From E44-bin88 sp034419075 (lineage in GTDB: Bacteria > Chloroflexota > Dehalococcoidia > Dehalococcoidales > BS750m-G39): 64,000 nucleotides of DNA. Location of the stretch: positions 14,779-78,778 of the forward strand of contig DAOULR010000016.1 in assembly GCA_034419075.1 (NCBI GenBank). Reading direction: 5' to 3'. The stretch's first letter is position 1, and every line of letters begins with the position of its first letter. The translations under genes and the position numbers were made by a program. The notes beneath the pieces were generated by a model. That model saw nothing but the letters and a program-made list of their open reading frames with translations, was not told where the DNA came from and made no database searches. This document shows positions 25,485 through 34,156 of this stretch, piece by piece.

Positions 25485-25964
25485 ATGATTCGTCAGTGCC
25501 AGTCGCAGGACACCGAGAGTATGTACTTTATCATAAACGAAGCCGCCCGGGCCTACGAAGGCGCCATACCCGCCGACTGTTACCCACAGCCCTACATGCC
25601 CATGAGCGAGCTGGAGGCGGAGCTGAAGCGGGTGACCTTCTACGGCTGGGAGGCAAACGGTGAGCTGGTGGGCATTATGGGGCTGGAGCCGATTAAGGAC
25701 ACCACCCTCATCCGCCACGCCTACGTTTTGCCCCAGTGGCAGCGACAGGGGATAAGCACCAAGCTGCTTGATTACATGAAAGGGCTGGTTAACACCCCCC
25801 GCCTCCTGGTGGGCACCTGGGCCGACGCCACCTGGGCGATAGAATTTTACGAGAAGCGCGGCTTTAAGCTAGAGCCAAATAAGGATGAGCTATTAAAGAC
25901 TTATTGGGACATTCCTCAGCGCCAGGTTGAGACCTCGGTGGTGCTGGGGGTGGAGATGGACTAG
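25485..25964 (+). CDS. GNAT-family N-acetyltransferase
   Basis: 159 residues of the acetyl-CoA-dependent GNAT fold. Motif A appears as HAYVLPQWQRQGISTKLLDYM, with Q-x-x-G-I-S as the pyrophosphate-binding loop, and the later EFYEKRGFKL segment is typical. The substrate is unknown. AAAGGAT precedes the ATG. Its stop codon overlaps that of the convergent mtaB gene by four bases, so the two share no terminator space. Confidence 0.8.
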   Translation: MIRQCQSQDTESMYFIINEAARAYEGAIPADCYPQPYMPMSELEAELKRVTFYGWEANGELVGIMGLEPIKDTTLIRHAYVLPQWQRQGISTKLLDYMKGLVNTPRLLVGTWADATWAIEFYEKRGFKLEPNKDELLKTYWDIPQRQVETSVVLGVEMD

Positions 25965-27226
25965 ACCAGCCTCACCGGCATAAGCTTATTGGTCAAGTCC
26001 TTATCGCTTTTAGTAAACACCCTGATGTAGTTATCGGTAAGCCCCGACCAGACGCCGCAGGTCTCTTTCTCCCACAAGACCATCACTGTTTGACCGACGA
26101 ATTTTTGTCTGAAACTGCGCAGGCACGCCCTACCCAGCGCCCGCATCTTACGACTGCGCTCTTGCTTGATTTTATCGTCAACTCTAGCCGGTATAGCCGC
26201 CGCCTTTGTCCCCGGACGCGGCGAGTAGGAAAAGACGTGAATGCGGGCAAAGCGCATTTGTTTGGCAAAGTCATAGCTCTCCCCGACCTCGGCATTGCTC
26301 TCTCCGGGGAAGCCGACGATAACATCGGTGGTGATGGCCGCGTCGGGCACAGCCTCCCTGATTAACTCCACCGCCCGCCTGTAGTCGGCGGCGCTATAGC
26401 GCCGCCCCATCCGCTCAAGGATGGTGTCGCTGCCGCTCTGTAGCGAGAGGTGGAAGTGGCGGCAGAGCCTTTCATCTCGCCAGAGCTTAATAAGCTCATG
26501 GGTTATTTCCTGAGGCTGGAGTGAGGAGAGCCTCAATCTAGCAATCTCCGTCTCTTTCAGGATGCGCTCTAGCAGCCCGAATAGAGCAACGCCCTGGTGA
26601 TTATAGGCGCCGATTTCGGTGCCGGTGAGCACCACTTCTTTATCGCCTTCGGCGACGCGCTTCTTGATTTCGGATATAACACCGTCAGCAGGCAGACTCT
26701 TCTCCCTACCCCGCACCAGAGGCACAATACAGTAGGTGCAGAGGTTGTTGCATCCGTCCTGAACCCTGATAAAGGCCCGCGTCCTGAAATCGGCGTTAGC
26801 TGGAGCCGACAACGAGGGAGAGCTTAAACGCCCCGATTCTTCAAGAAGGGACACCAGGTTCACTTTCTGATTGTTATCCAAGACGAGGTCAACGCTGTCG
26901 AGCTTGGCCAAATCCTGGCGGGCACGTTCCACGTAACAGCCCATAGCCACCACCAGCGCCTCGGGGTTGCGGCGGCGGGCCTGATTTAAAAGCCGGCGGC
27001 ACTTGCCGTCGGCGACATGGGTAACGGTGCAGGTGTTGAGGATATAGACATCGGCACCGTTATCGGCTGGAACCAGCCGATAGCCTCTTTGGACCAACTG
27101 GCGGGCGAAAAGCTGGCTCTCCGCCTGGTTGAGCTTACAGCCCACCGTATCCAGGGCGATGCTGGGCGCTTCAGAACTTTTAACCATTTGTACAAAAATT
27201 ATATTGCCTGATTTAACGCTGGTCAA
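25961..27226 (-). CDS. mtaB: tRNA t6A37 methylthiotransferase MtaB
   Basis: 421 residues with the three-part methylthiotransferase architecture. The N-terminal UPF0004 domain has cluster cysteines Cys30, Cys66 and Cys97. The radical-SAM core has CNNLCTYC (Cys159, Cys163, Cys166), and a C-terminal TRAM-like domain is present. Modern MtaB converts t6A37 to ms2t6A in tRNAs reading ANN codons using two 4Fe-4S clusters. The TTG start is preceded by AGGAAGG at good spacing. An internal ATG 13 codons later (27187) is an alternative. It is divergent from fabF. Confidence 0.87.
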   Translation of the reverse strand: MTSVKSGNIIFVQMVKSSEAPSIALDTVGCKLNQAESQLFARQLVQRGYRLVPADNGADVYILNTCTVTHVADGKCRRLLNQARRRNPEALVVAMGCYVERARQDLAKLDSVDLVLDNNQKVNLVSLLEESGRLSSPSLSAPANADFRTRAFIRVQDGCNNLCTYCIVPLVRGREKSLPADGVISEIKKRVAEGDKEVVLTGTEIGAYNHQGVALFGLLERILKETEIARLRLSSLQPQEITHELIKLWRDERLCRHFHLSLQSGSDTILERMGRRYSAADYRRAVELIREAVPDAAITTDVIVGFPGESNAEVGESYDFAKQMRFARIHVFSYSPRPGTKAAAIPARVDDKIKQERSRKMRALGRACLRSFRQKFVGQTVMVLWEKETCGVWSGLTDNYIRVFTKSDKDLTNKLMPVRLV

Positions 27227-27239
27227 ATATAAACCTTCC

Positions 27240-27268
27240 TTGCAGATAAGTCCGATTTATGGTAAAAA
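27240..27268 (+). promoter_or_regulatory. Weak promoter candidate for fabF-recJ
   Basis: TTGCAG (27240-27245), 17 bases, TAAAAA (27263-27268) in the short divergent gap between mtaB and fabF. The spacing is ideal but the -10 is poor. Confidence 0.3.
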
Positions 27269-27301
27269 TAGCTAATCAAAAACTTGCTCCCCTTTAATGT
27301 T

Positions 27302-28555
27302 ATGTCAAATCGAGACAGCAGAGTCGTAGTTACCGGTATGGGGGTTGTCTGCCCCCTGGGGCTTAATGTAGCCGAAAGCTGGGAAGCGCTGATCGCGGGC
27401 AAATCCGGGGTGGACCACATCACCCTCTTCGATACCGAGGGCTTTGAGACCAAGATTGCCGGCGAGCTAAAGGGCTTCGACGCCAGCAACTACATGAGCC
27501 CCAAGGAGGCCCGCCGCAACGACCGCTTTTCCCAGATGGCGGTGGCCGCCAGCCTGGAGGCAACCAAACAGGCAGACTTAAAGATAGACGACGGCAACAA
27601 GGACGAAATCGGCATTATTATCGGCAGCGGCATCGGGGGACTGACCACCCTCTTTGAGCAAACCAAGGTCCTGCTGGAAAAGGGCCCCGACAGGGTCAGC
27701 CCCTTTCTCATCCCGATGATGATGCCCAACATAGCCTCGGCGCAGGCGTCCATCACGCTGGGTGCCAGGGGGCCCAACCTTTGCACCACCTCGGCCTGCT
27801 CCAGCGGCTCGGATGCCGTCGGCATTGCCTACGAGACCATCAAGCGCGGCGACGCCAAAGCCATGATAACTGGCGGCAGCGAGGCTATCATCAACCCCGT
27901 GGGCGTCAGCGCCTTCAACGCCCTGAAGGCGATCTCAACCCGGAATGACGAGCCGCAGCTCGCCTCTCGCCCCTTCGACGCCGAGCGCGACGGCTTTGTC
28001 ATCGGCGAGGGAGCCTGCATCCTCATACTGGAAAGCCTGGACTACGCTAAAAAGCGGGGGGTTGAGATACTGGCCGAGATGCTGGCCTACGGCACCAGCG
28101 CCGACGCCTACCACATTACCGCCCCCCTCGAGACCGGTGAGGGCGCAGCTATAGCCGTGCAGCGGGCGTTGGACAAGGCGGGCATCAAGCCCAACGAGAT
28201 TGATTACATAAACGCCCACGGCACCTCCACCGAACTAAATGATAAGATGGAGACCAAGGCCATCAAGAATGTCTTCGGCGATTATGCCTACAAGGTTCCG
28301 GTAAGCTCGACCAAGTCGATGATGGGGCACCTGGTGGGCAGCGCCGGTGCTGTCGAGGCGGCGATATGCATTATGGCTATCCGAAACGGGGTTATACCGC
28401 CCACAATAAACCTGACCCACCCCGACCCCGAGTGCGACCTGGACTACGTGCCCAATACCGCCCGCCAGGCCAGGGTTAGAACCGCCCTGTCCAATTCCTT
28501 TGGCTTTGGCGGGCATAACTCAGTCCTTATCTTCCGAGAATACTCCGAGGAGTAG
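27302..28555 (+). CDS. fabF: 3-oxoacyl-[acyl-carrier-protein] synthase II
   Basis: 417 residues of the thiolase-fold condensing enzyme that elongates acyl-ACP with malonyl-ACP in fatty acid synthesis. The Cys-His-His triad is visible: Cys166 in TTSACSSG, His306 in NAHGTSTE and His343 in MGHLVGSAGA. The ATG at 27302 is preferred over a TTG six codons earlier, since homology begins at SRVVVTGMGVV. The stop is two bases before the recJ start. No other fab gene lies nearby. Confidence 0.92.
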   Translation: MSNRDSRVVVTGMGVVCPLGLNVAESWEALIAGKSGVDHITLFDTEGFETKIAGELKGFDASNYMSPKEARRNDRFSQMAVAASLEATKQADLKIDDGNKDEIGIIIGSGIGGLTTLFEQTKVLLEKGPDRVSPFLIPMMMPNIASAQASITLGARGPNLCTTSACSSGSDAVGIAYETIKRGDAKAMITGGSEAIINPVGVSAFNALKAISTRNDEPQLASRPFDAERDGFVIGEGACILILESLDYAKKRGVEILAEMLAYGTSADAYHITAPLETGEGAAIAVQRALDKAGIKPNEIDYINAHGTSTELNDKMETKAIKNVFGDYAYKVPVSSTKSMMGHLVGSAGAVEAAICIMAIRNGVIPPTINLTHPDPECDLDYVPNTARQARVRTALSNSFGFGGHNSVLIFREYSEE

Positions 28556-28557
28556 AT

Positions 28558-30255
28558 TTGAATCGCTACCGCTGGAACATTCTGCCTCCAGCGCCAGAGG
28601 AGCACCTGGCGGCAACCAGCGGCCTTTCCCCGTTAATCGCCCAACTGCTCTATAATCGCGGTATTACCGAGCCCTCCCAGCTAGAGCCGTTCTTAAGCGG
28701 TGACAGGCGCCTGGCTGGCGACCCCTCCCATCTCCCCGATATCGAGCCAGCGGTAGCCAGGATTTACCGTGCCTTGCTCTCTGGAGAGAGTATCGCCATC
28801 TACGGCGACTTCGATGCCGACGGTATCACCGGCACAGCCATACTCGTTCGCGGGCTGACGAGCCTGGGGGGTAAGGCTGTTCCCTACATCCCCCACCGCC
28901 TCACCGAGGGCTACGGGCTCAACACGACCGCCCTGGAGAACCTCCACAAGCAGGGCATCAGCCTGGTCATCACCGTTGACTGCGGTATTACCGCCCTGCC
29001 CGAGGTCAAGCGGGCCAACCAGCTGGGGCTGGATATAATCATTACTGACCACCACTCCCCCCTCCCCGAGATGCCGCCCGCTTTGGCTACAATAAATCCC
29101 AAGCGGGCTGATTCCAGCTACGCCTTCTCCGAGCTAACGGGCGCCGGCGTCGCCCTCAAGCTGCTTCAGGCTCTATACCATAACCTGGGCAAAGAAGGGC
29201 AGCTGGAGGAGCTGATGGACCTGGCCGCCCTGGGCACGGTAGCCGATATGGCGCCTTTATCGGGGGAAAACCGCTATCTGGTTAAAGAGGGGCTGAAGCT
29301 GATAAACACCACCCCCCGCCTCGGGCTCAAGGAGATTATAGCCCAGGCAGGCCTGGCCCCGGGCAGCATCAACGCCGAGAGCATCTCCTGGGCTATCGCC
29401 CCCCGCCTCAACGCGGCGGGGAGGCTGGCGCACGCCATGACCAGCTATAAACTGCTCATGACGGAATCTCCCCAGGAGGCGCGTGACCTGGCGAGCTGGC
29501 TGGAGGAGAAAAACGCCGAACGGCAGCGGCTGACCACCAAAGTATTAGCTATAGCCAGAGAGCAGGTAGTGGCTCAGGGTATTAGCCCCATGCTGGTGGC
29601 CGCTGATAAGGACTATCCCCTCGGCATCGCTGGGCTGATTGCCGGCAGGCTGGCCGAGGAGTTCTATCGCCCGGCTATCGTCGTCAACACCGGTGAGACG
29701 GTAAGTAGCGGCAGCGGCCGCAGCATCCCCGAGTTTAATATCATAAAGGCGCTGACCCAGTGCCGCCAGCTCCTTTCCCATTTCGGTGGTCATTCCCAGG
29801 CGGCGGGCTTTACCCTGCCCACCCAGAACCTGCCCCAGCTTCAGGAAAACCTCACCCGGATGGCTACAGAGCAGCTGGCTGGTGCTGACCTCCGCCCCCA
29901 GCTGGATATTGATGCCGAGGTCGCCCTGCCCGACCTCAGCGGTGACACATTTAATATCATGCAACAGCTGGCCCCCTTCGGCCGGGGCAACCCCTCCCCC
30001 ACCTTCCTCAGCCACCGAACCGAGGTAATCAACTGCCGCACCATGGGCAACGGCGCCCAGCACCTGAGGCTGAGACTGAGGCAGGGGGACACGGTCTGGG
30101 ACGGAGTGGGCTTCCGGCTGGGCGCCTACCGTGAGCAGGTATCCCCCCGACTAGATATCGTCTATAACCTGGAAATAGACCGCTGGGGGGACAGGGAGAG
30201 GCTCAGACTGAACGTAATTGACTTTGCCCCGTGCGACCAGCCAGCCAAAACTTGA
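28558..30255 (+). CDS. recJ: Single-stranded-DNA-specific exonuclease RecJ
   Basis: 565 residues of a DHH/DHHA1 phosphoesterase. The catalytic metal motifs include YGDFDADGITG (DFDAD at 84-88) and TDHHSPL (DHH at 164-166). The DHHA1 domain contains the GSGRSIPEFNI and FGGHSQAAGF motifs, and an OB-fold follows. It degrades single-stranded DNA 5' to 3' in recombination and mismatch repair. The TTG start lies two bases after fabF, so the pair is co-transcribed. Confidence 0.92.
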   Translation: MNRYRWNILPPAPEEHLAATSGLSPLIAQLLYNRGITEPSQLEPFLSGDRRLAGDPSHLPDIEPAVARIYRALLSGESIAIYGDFDADGITGTAILVRGLTSLGGKAVPYIPHRLTEGYGLNTTALENLHKQGISLVITVDCGITALPEVKRANQLGLDIIITDHHSPLPEMPPALATINPKRADSSYAFSELTGAGVALKLLQALYHNLGKEGQLEELMDLAALGTVADMAPLSGENRYLVKEGLKLINTTPRLGLKEIIAQAGLAPGSINAESISWAIAPRLNAAGRLAHAMTSYKLLMTESPQEARDLASWLEEKNAERQRLTTKVLAIAREQVVAQGISPMLVAADKDYPLGIAGLIAGRLAEEFYRPAIVVNTGETVSSGSGRSIPEFNIIKALTQCRQLLSHFGGHSQAAGFTLPTQNLPQLQENLTRMATEQLAGADLRPQLDIDAEVALPDLSGDTFNIMQQLAPFGRGNPSPTFLSHRTEVINCRTMGNGAQHLRLRLRQGDTVWDGVGFRLGAYREQVSPRLDIVYNLEIDRWGDRERLRLNVIDFAPCDQPAKT

Positions 30256-30280
30256 CTATTGCAAAAGCACAGTGTACAAT
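30252..30280 (+). promoter_or_regulatory. Promoter of zinc-ribbon/rpsU unit
   Basis: TTGACT (30252-30257), 17 bases, TACAAT (30275-30280). It overlaps the recJ stop codon and leaves a leader of about 110 bases before the ATG at 30398. Confidence 0.6.
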
Positions 30281-30397
30281 AGCTTTCAGTGGTTTAAGGT
30301 TCAGGTTATCACAAACTTAGTTAAACCTAAATAGCTTTACTCAAGTATTGGATGACCGCAACTCTAGCCAACTAATAACAAGAGAGGAGGTCATTCA

Positions 30398-30703
30398 ATG
30401 AGTTTTGAGGACAAGCAACTCCAGTGCTCCGACTGTGGAGCCGAGTTTACCTTCAGCGCCGAGGAACAAGAGTTCTTCCAATCCAAGGGCTACACCAACG
30501 AGCCCAAGCGCTGTCCCGCCTGCCGCGAAGCCAGGAAATCGCAACGCTACGGTAATGATAGCTACGGCTACAGGTCCCGGCGTCAGATGTTCCCGGCGAC
30601 GTGCGCCGAGTGCGGTAAGGAAACCGAAGTCCCGTTCGAGCCCAGAGAAGGCAGACCGGTATATTGTAGCGATTGCTACAGTAAGATTAGAACCAACCGA
30701 TAA
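30398..30703 (+). CDS. zf-trcl-type zinc-ribbon protein
   Basis: 101 residues with four CxxC pairs: CSDC (10-13) and CPAC (39-42) form the zf-trcl ribbon around FTFSAEEQEFFQSKG, and CAEC plus CSDC form a second ribbon near the C-terminus. AGAGGAGGTC precedes the ATG. The function of these small proteins is unknown. Nucleic-acid or ribosome association is often guessed from their zinc ribbons and ribosomal neighbours (here rpsU). A close paralogue lies at 36774-37067, also next to a ribosomal protein gene (rpsO). Confidence 0.82.
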   Translation: MSFEDKQLQCSDCGAEFTFSAEEQEFFQSKGYTNEPKRCPACREARKSQRYGNDSYGYRSRRQMFPATCAECGKETEVPFEPREGRPVYCSDCYSKIRTNR

Positions 30704-30722
30704 GGTTAGTCTAAGCTAAAAA

Positions 30723-30759
30723 ACGTACATAGGCCGGGGAATACCTGGCCTATGTATGT
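30723..30759 (+). terminator. Long hairpin between zinc-ribbon gene and rpsU
   Basis: ACGTACATAGGCC pairs with GGCCTATGTATGT (13 pairs, one G-T) around a short loop. It lacks a run of T after the stem, so it may be a weak terminator or an RNA-processing or stabilising element that sets the relative output of rpsU. Confidence 0.5.
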
Positions 30760-30781
30760 TAGTAGAATGAGTTGATTTATT

Positions 30782-30967
30782 ATGCCATTAAGAGTATCTA
30801 AACGAGAAGGAGAAACCGAAGACTCCCTGTTGAAGCGCTTCCAGAGGATGGTACAGATGGACGGCGTCTTGAGGGAAGCCAAAGCACGCCGCCATTTCGT
30901 ATCCAAGAGAGAAGCAGCACGCCTGAAAGCCAAAAAGAACGCCCGACGCCGACGCATCGGCAAGTAA
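30782..30967 (+). CDS. rpsU: Small ribosomal subunit protein bS21
   Basis: 61 residues, very basic, opening PLRVSKREGETEDSLLKRF and ending in a KKNARRRRIGK tail, as expected for S21 of the 30S subunit. It lies just downstream of the long hairpin at 30723-30759. The Shine-Dalgarno region is weak, as is common for rpsU. No dnaG or rpoD follows, unlike the enteric macromolecular-synthesis operon. Confidence 0.9.
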   Translation: MPLRVSKREGETEDSLLKRFQRMVQMDGVLREAKARRHFVSKREAARLKAKKNARRRRIGK

Positions 30968-31042
30968 TTAATACCCCCCACTCCCCCCAGTCAAACTACC
31001 GCATTACTTTAACTTCATTTACCTCACCTTTAGCTACCACTC

Positions 31043-31070
31043 TTGACAAATGATGGTCAACCGTTAGAAT
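31043..31070 (+). promoter_or_regulatory. Promoter of small lipoprotein gene
   Basis: Perfect TTGACA (31043-31048), 16 bases, TAGAAT (31065-31070), about 35 bases before the ATG at 31107. Confidence 0.6.
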
Positions 31071-31106
31071 ATACATAGATTCTCTAGGTATTTTACGGAG
31101 GCCATC

Positions 31107-31559
31107 ATGAAATCAGCTCTTATTCTTTTATTGATTCCACTACTGGTGTTTTTTGCCGCCTGTACACAGGCTGCTGAAGAACCCGTAGGCAACGGTGAAC
31201 CAGCGGGCAATGGTGCCGTAGCATCCGCCCTCCCCGCAGCGGAAATAGACGCCGCCCGGCAGGTCGTTTACGATTACTGGGAAGCCTTCAACGCCTATGA
31301 CGCCGAAGGCGCCCTGGCCTGTTTAGAAGAATCCTACCGACAGGAAAGAGCCGAGGAAATCCCCGGCGAGATTGGCCAGATGGAAGCCGCTGGGGTTACC
31401 CTAGAGCTGGAAGAGGAAGCCGAGCCGAGCGTGACCCCCGAAGGCACGGTGGTGATACAGATAAAGCTCGACGTCCCCATTCTGCCCGACAGGCACATCA
31501 GCTATGAGCTGGTGAAAATAGACGGCGAGTGGAAAATCTGCGCTTCGGAAGAACTCTAA
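31107..31559 (+). CDS. Small lipoprotein with NTF2-like domain
   Basis: 150 residues with a lipoprotein signal (hydrophobic stretch, then FAAC as lipobox, Cys at about 18), a Gly/Asn/Ala-rich linker and a compact alpha-beta domain starting ARQVVYDYWEAFNAYDAEGALACL. That domain resembles the NTF2/SnoaL-like or DUF4878 type. It should be tethered outside the membrane. GGAGG precedes the ATG. Its stop overlaps that of the convergent lgt gene, whose product attaches the lipid to such proteins. The specific role is unknown. Confidence 0.7.
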   Translation: MKSALILLLIPLLVFFAACTQAAEEPVGNGEPAGNGAVASALPAAEIDAARQVVYDYWEAFNAYDAEGALACLEESYRQERAEEIPGEIGQMEAAGVTLELEEEAEPSVTPEGTVVIQIKLDVPILPDRHISYELVKIDGEWKICASEEL

Positions 31560-32347
31560 GCCTTCCCTATTTCACCCTTCTTCAGCCATCGCGTGCGCAA
31601 AATCAGTATCGGTATAACGATAAGCAGGACGATTATGCCTATCACCTGCGCCTGATGCAAGCCGAAGAGGAAGGACGTCCCATCCCGCAGGAAGCCGACA
31701 CCCACCCGCCAGGCGGAATATGTGCCCAGGTAGATGAGAAACAGCGAACCATCGGGCTGAAACCTTTTTCTCAATGGGAACAACACGCCGAAGGCTATGA
31801 GCAGGAATACAATCTCGTAAACCTGGGTGGGGTGGACGGCTACCCCCAGCGGGGCATAGCACTGGGAATTGGTATAGACCACCGACCAGGGCAGCCAGGA
31901 CGGGGCGGCGGAGCCGTAGCAGCAGCCGTTTATGGTACAGCCTACCCTACCCACAGCCTGAGCCAATAGAACGCCCGGTACCAACAGGTCCATGACGTAA
32001 CCGAAGCGGAAACGGCTGAACCGGCTGTAAATCCAGACGGCCAGCACCGCGCCCAGAATAGCCCCGTAGATAGTCAGACCGGAAAAGCCGACTATCTGAC
32101 CCGGGTGAGCGCTGTAATAGTCCCACAGGTCGATAACGTGGAGGACTCTGGAGAAGATTATTCCCGAGGGGATGCCGATGAGGGCGGCGGTGAAGAGCTG
32201 GTCGTAGGAAATCTTGGCCCCTTTCTTAATCTCCCAGAACAGCCAGAGTACCACCACCACCACCGCCAGGGCGACCATAATGCCGTACCACCTGACGCTG
32301 AACGAGCCTATAGTAAAGGCTATCGGGTTTATAGTTATCTCAATCAA
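31556..32347 (-). CDS. lgt: Prolipoprotein diacylglyceryl transferase
   Basis: A 263-residue integral membrane enzyme that transfers diacylglycerol from phosphatidylglycerol to the lipobox cysteine of prolipoproteins. The start (INPIAFTIGSFSVRWYGIM) with its conserved RWYG, and GRVGCTINGCCYG in the signature region, identify it. Cysteines replace the usual Phe/Glu positions of GRIGNFINGE, a variant found in other non-proteobacterial Lgt. It is the last gene of the leftward ftsY group. Substrates in the window include the lipoproteins at 11148 and 31107. Confidence 0.88.
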   Translation of the reverse strand: MIEITINPIAFTIGSFSVRWYGIMVALAVVVVVLWLFWEIKKGAKISYDQLFTAALIGIPSGIIFSRVLHVIDLWDYYSAHPGQIVGFSGLTIYGAILGAVLAVWIYSRFSRFRFGYVMDLLVPGVLLAQAVGRVGCTINGCCYGSAAPSWLPWSVVYTNSQCYAPLGVAVHPTQVYEIVFLLIAFGVLFPLRKRFQPDGSLFLIYLGTYSAWRVGVGFLRDGTSFLFGLHQAQVIGIIVLLIVIPILILRTRWLKKGEIGKA

Positions 32348-32363
32348 TATCTGCCTCCAATCA

Positions 32364-33257
32364 TCAGGAGCATAATGCCCTCACAAAGCTCTCGGCGTCA
32401 AAAGCAGTCACATCCTCCATCCCGTCGCCAACGCCGACGAAGAGGATGGGTATCTTGAGCTCATCACAGATAGCCAGCACTATGCCACCCTTGGCCGTGC
32501 CGTCCAGTTTGGCCAGAAAGATACCGGTTACCCCCACCGCCTCGGTGAAGTGCCGCGCCTGGGTCAGGCCATTCTGACCAGTGGTGGCATCAAGCACCAG
32601 TATTACCTCGTGGGGGGCGGTTTCGTCGATCTTGGCCGCCACCCGCCTGATTTTCTTTAATTCTTCCATCAGGTTGAACTTGGTGTGCAGACGGCCCGCG
32701 GTGTCGATAATAACCTCATCGGCGTTGCGGCTGCGCGCCGCCTCCAGGGCGTCGAAGACCACCGCCCCAGCATCCCCACCCGGTTGGTGGGCGACGATGT
32801 CAACGCCGACCTCCCCAGCCAGCTTTTGGAGCTGGTCGATAGCCGCCACGCGAAAGGTATCGGCCGCCACCAGTATGACCTTCTTACCCTCTTTCTTGGC
32901 CTTGTAGGCCAGCTTGGCGATGGAGGTAGTCTTGCCGCTGCCATTAACGCCCACCGCCATAACCACTTTGGGTGATTGAGAAACGGGCGGCGGGGCTTCG
33001 ATATCAAGGATTTTGACCATCTCCTGCTGCAGGGCTTCTCGCACCGCCGAGCCTTCGCTGAATTTCTCCTCTTTGGCGCGCTGCTTCACCCTTTCCAGCA
33101 GCTTTTCGGTAGTGCTAAAGCCCACGTCGGCGGAGATAAGCAGCTCTTCCAGCTCCGCCCACACCGTCTCGTCAACAGCGGCGCGGTCAAAGAGGCTCAT
33201 CGCCCGTTTGAACCAGCTATCGCGGCTGGGCTTTAAGGCTTTTTCGATATCGGCCAA
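32364..33257 (-). CDS. ftsY: Signal recognition particle receptor FtsY
   Basis: 297 residues with the helical N domain (1-90) and the SRP-type GTPase G domain. GVNGSGKTTS (103-112) is the P loop, DTAGRLHTK is the G3 motif, and FLAKLDGTAKGG precedes the C-terminal GVGDGMEDV segment. There is no acidic A domain, as in many small FtsY proteins. It docks SRP-ribosome complexes at the membrane. It is flanked by the MBL-fold gene (3 bases) and lgt (16 bases). Confidence 0.93.
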   Translation of the reverse strand: MADIEKALKPSRDSWFKRAMSLFDRAAVDETVWAELEELLISADVGFSTTEKLLERVKQRAKEEKFSEGSAVREALQQEMVKILDIEAPPPVSQSPKVVMAVGVNGSGKTTSIAKLAYKAKKEGKKVILVAADTFRVAAIDQLQKLAGEVGVDIVAHQPGGDAGAVVFDALEAARSRNADEVIIDTAGRLHTKFNLMEELKKIRRVAAKIDETAPHEVILVLDATTGQNGLTQARHFTEAVGVTGIFLAKLDGTAKGGIVLAICDELKIPILFVGVGDGMEDVTAFDAESFVRALCS

Positions 33258-33259
33258 TC

Positions 33260-34132
33260 TTACCTCCTGCTGGACGACTTTTTAGAAACCTTCCCGGAAC
33301 CAGAATAGTGCTCGGCGAAGGCATGCAATTCACGTGCGGTTCCGTTGCCCGTCATAGGCACGCCGTGGCCGGACGCCAGCACACGCGGTTCGAGCCCCGC
33401 AAGGACAGCCACGGACTGCTTCGCCGCTCGCCTGTCCCAGGTCGAGTACCACGGCGGGCCGCAGACCCTCGGCCGGTTTATCCGCAAAGCCCACAACAGC
33501 ATTCCCCAGAGCGAGTTTAAGTTAACGGTCAGGATAGCGTCACTGGCGATCAAGACTCGGTCACTGGCCCGGAAGAAAGCTACCTGACCTGGTGTGTGGC
33601 CCGGTGCAGGCACGCACTCCCAGTCGGGAAGACCGGGAACGGCCGCGCCCGGCTCGAACGCCCTCGCCACGTCTTTGAGGCTCTCTTTCGAGAGCATTGA
33701 CTCAACCCGCCGCCGCGGCATCAAGCGTAGCATCGGAAGGATGAGCCAGCGGTCGAGCGGGTTGGCATACTTCTTGATAGTCGCCAGATTCCCATTAACG
33801 GCGAGGGGCAATTCGTCAGGGTGCAGATAAACCGGACAGTCCCACATACGCGCCAGCTCTAGCGCTGATCCCGCATGGTCAGGGTGGTCGTGCGTCAGCA
33901 GGATTGAAGCTGGCCGCGTGTCCGCTCCGAACAACGACTTCGCGGTCTTCCGGATCAACTGGCCGCAATTCGCCGAGGCGGCATCAATCAGAACCCACGA
34001 TGAGCCAGACCGCACGAAGTACACGTTGGACCGCATGATGCCTTTTCCCACCTCCAGGCAGTAAACACCTGGGGCACTCTCCCGGCACCCGTCGATGTCG
34101 GTTTTCTTATTCGTTGTTTTCGTCTTACTCAC
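33260..34132 (-). CDS. Metallo-beta-lactamase-fold hydrolase
   Basis: 290 residues with the MBL dizinc motif THDHPDH (His81, His83, Asp85, His86), a second histidine in PAPGHTPGQ and a third in ASGHGVP. The order fits the glyoxalase II/RNase Z-like superfamily of soluble hydrolases. The substrate is unknown. The gene lies between a DUF1998 helicase and ftsY in a tight leftward group. Its codons look more like general high-GC usage than its neighbours, which may hint at separate acquisition, but this is only a visual impression. Confidence 0.8.
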   Translation of the reverse strand: MSKTKTTNKKTDIDGCRESAPGVYCLEVGKGIMRSNVYFVRSGSSWVLIDAASANCGQLIRKTAKSLFGADTRPASILLTHDHPDHAGSALELARMWDCPVYLHPDELPLAVNGNLATIKKYANPLDRWLILPMLRLMPRRRVESMLSKESLKDVARAFEPGAAVPGLPDWECVPAPGHTPGQVAFFRASDRVLIASDAILTVNLNSLWGMLLWALRINRPRVCGPPWYSTWDRRAAKQSVAVLAGLEPRVLASGHGVPMTGNGTARELHAFAEHYSGSGKVSKKSSSRR

Positions 34133-34156
34133 TAATTTCCTCGAAGGAAAAACAAT

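Noticed and set aside
31529..31969. 146-codon plus-strand frame overlapping lgt
   Set aside because: Antisense shadow of lgt with no ribosome site and no family match.
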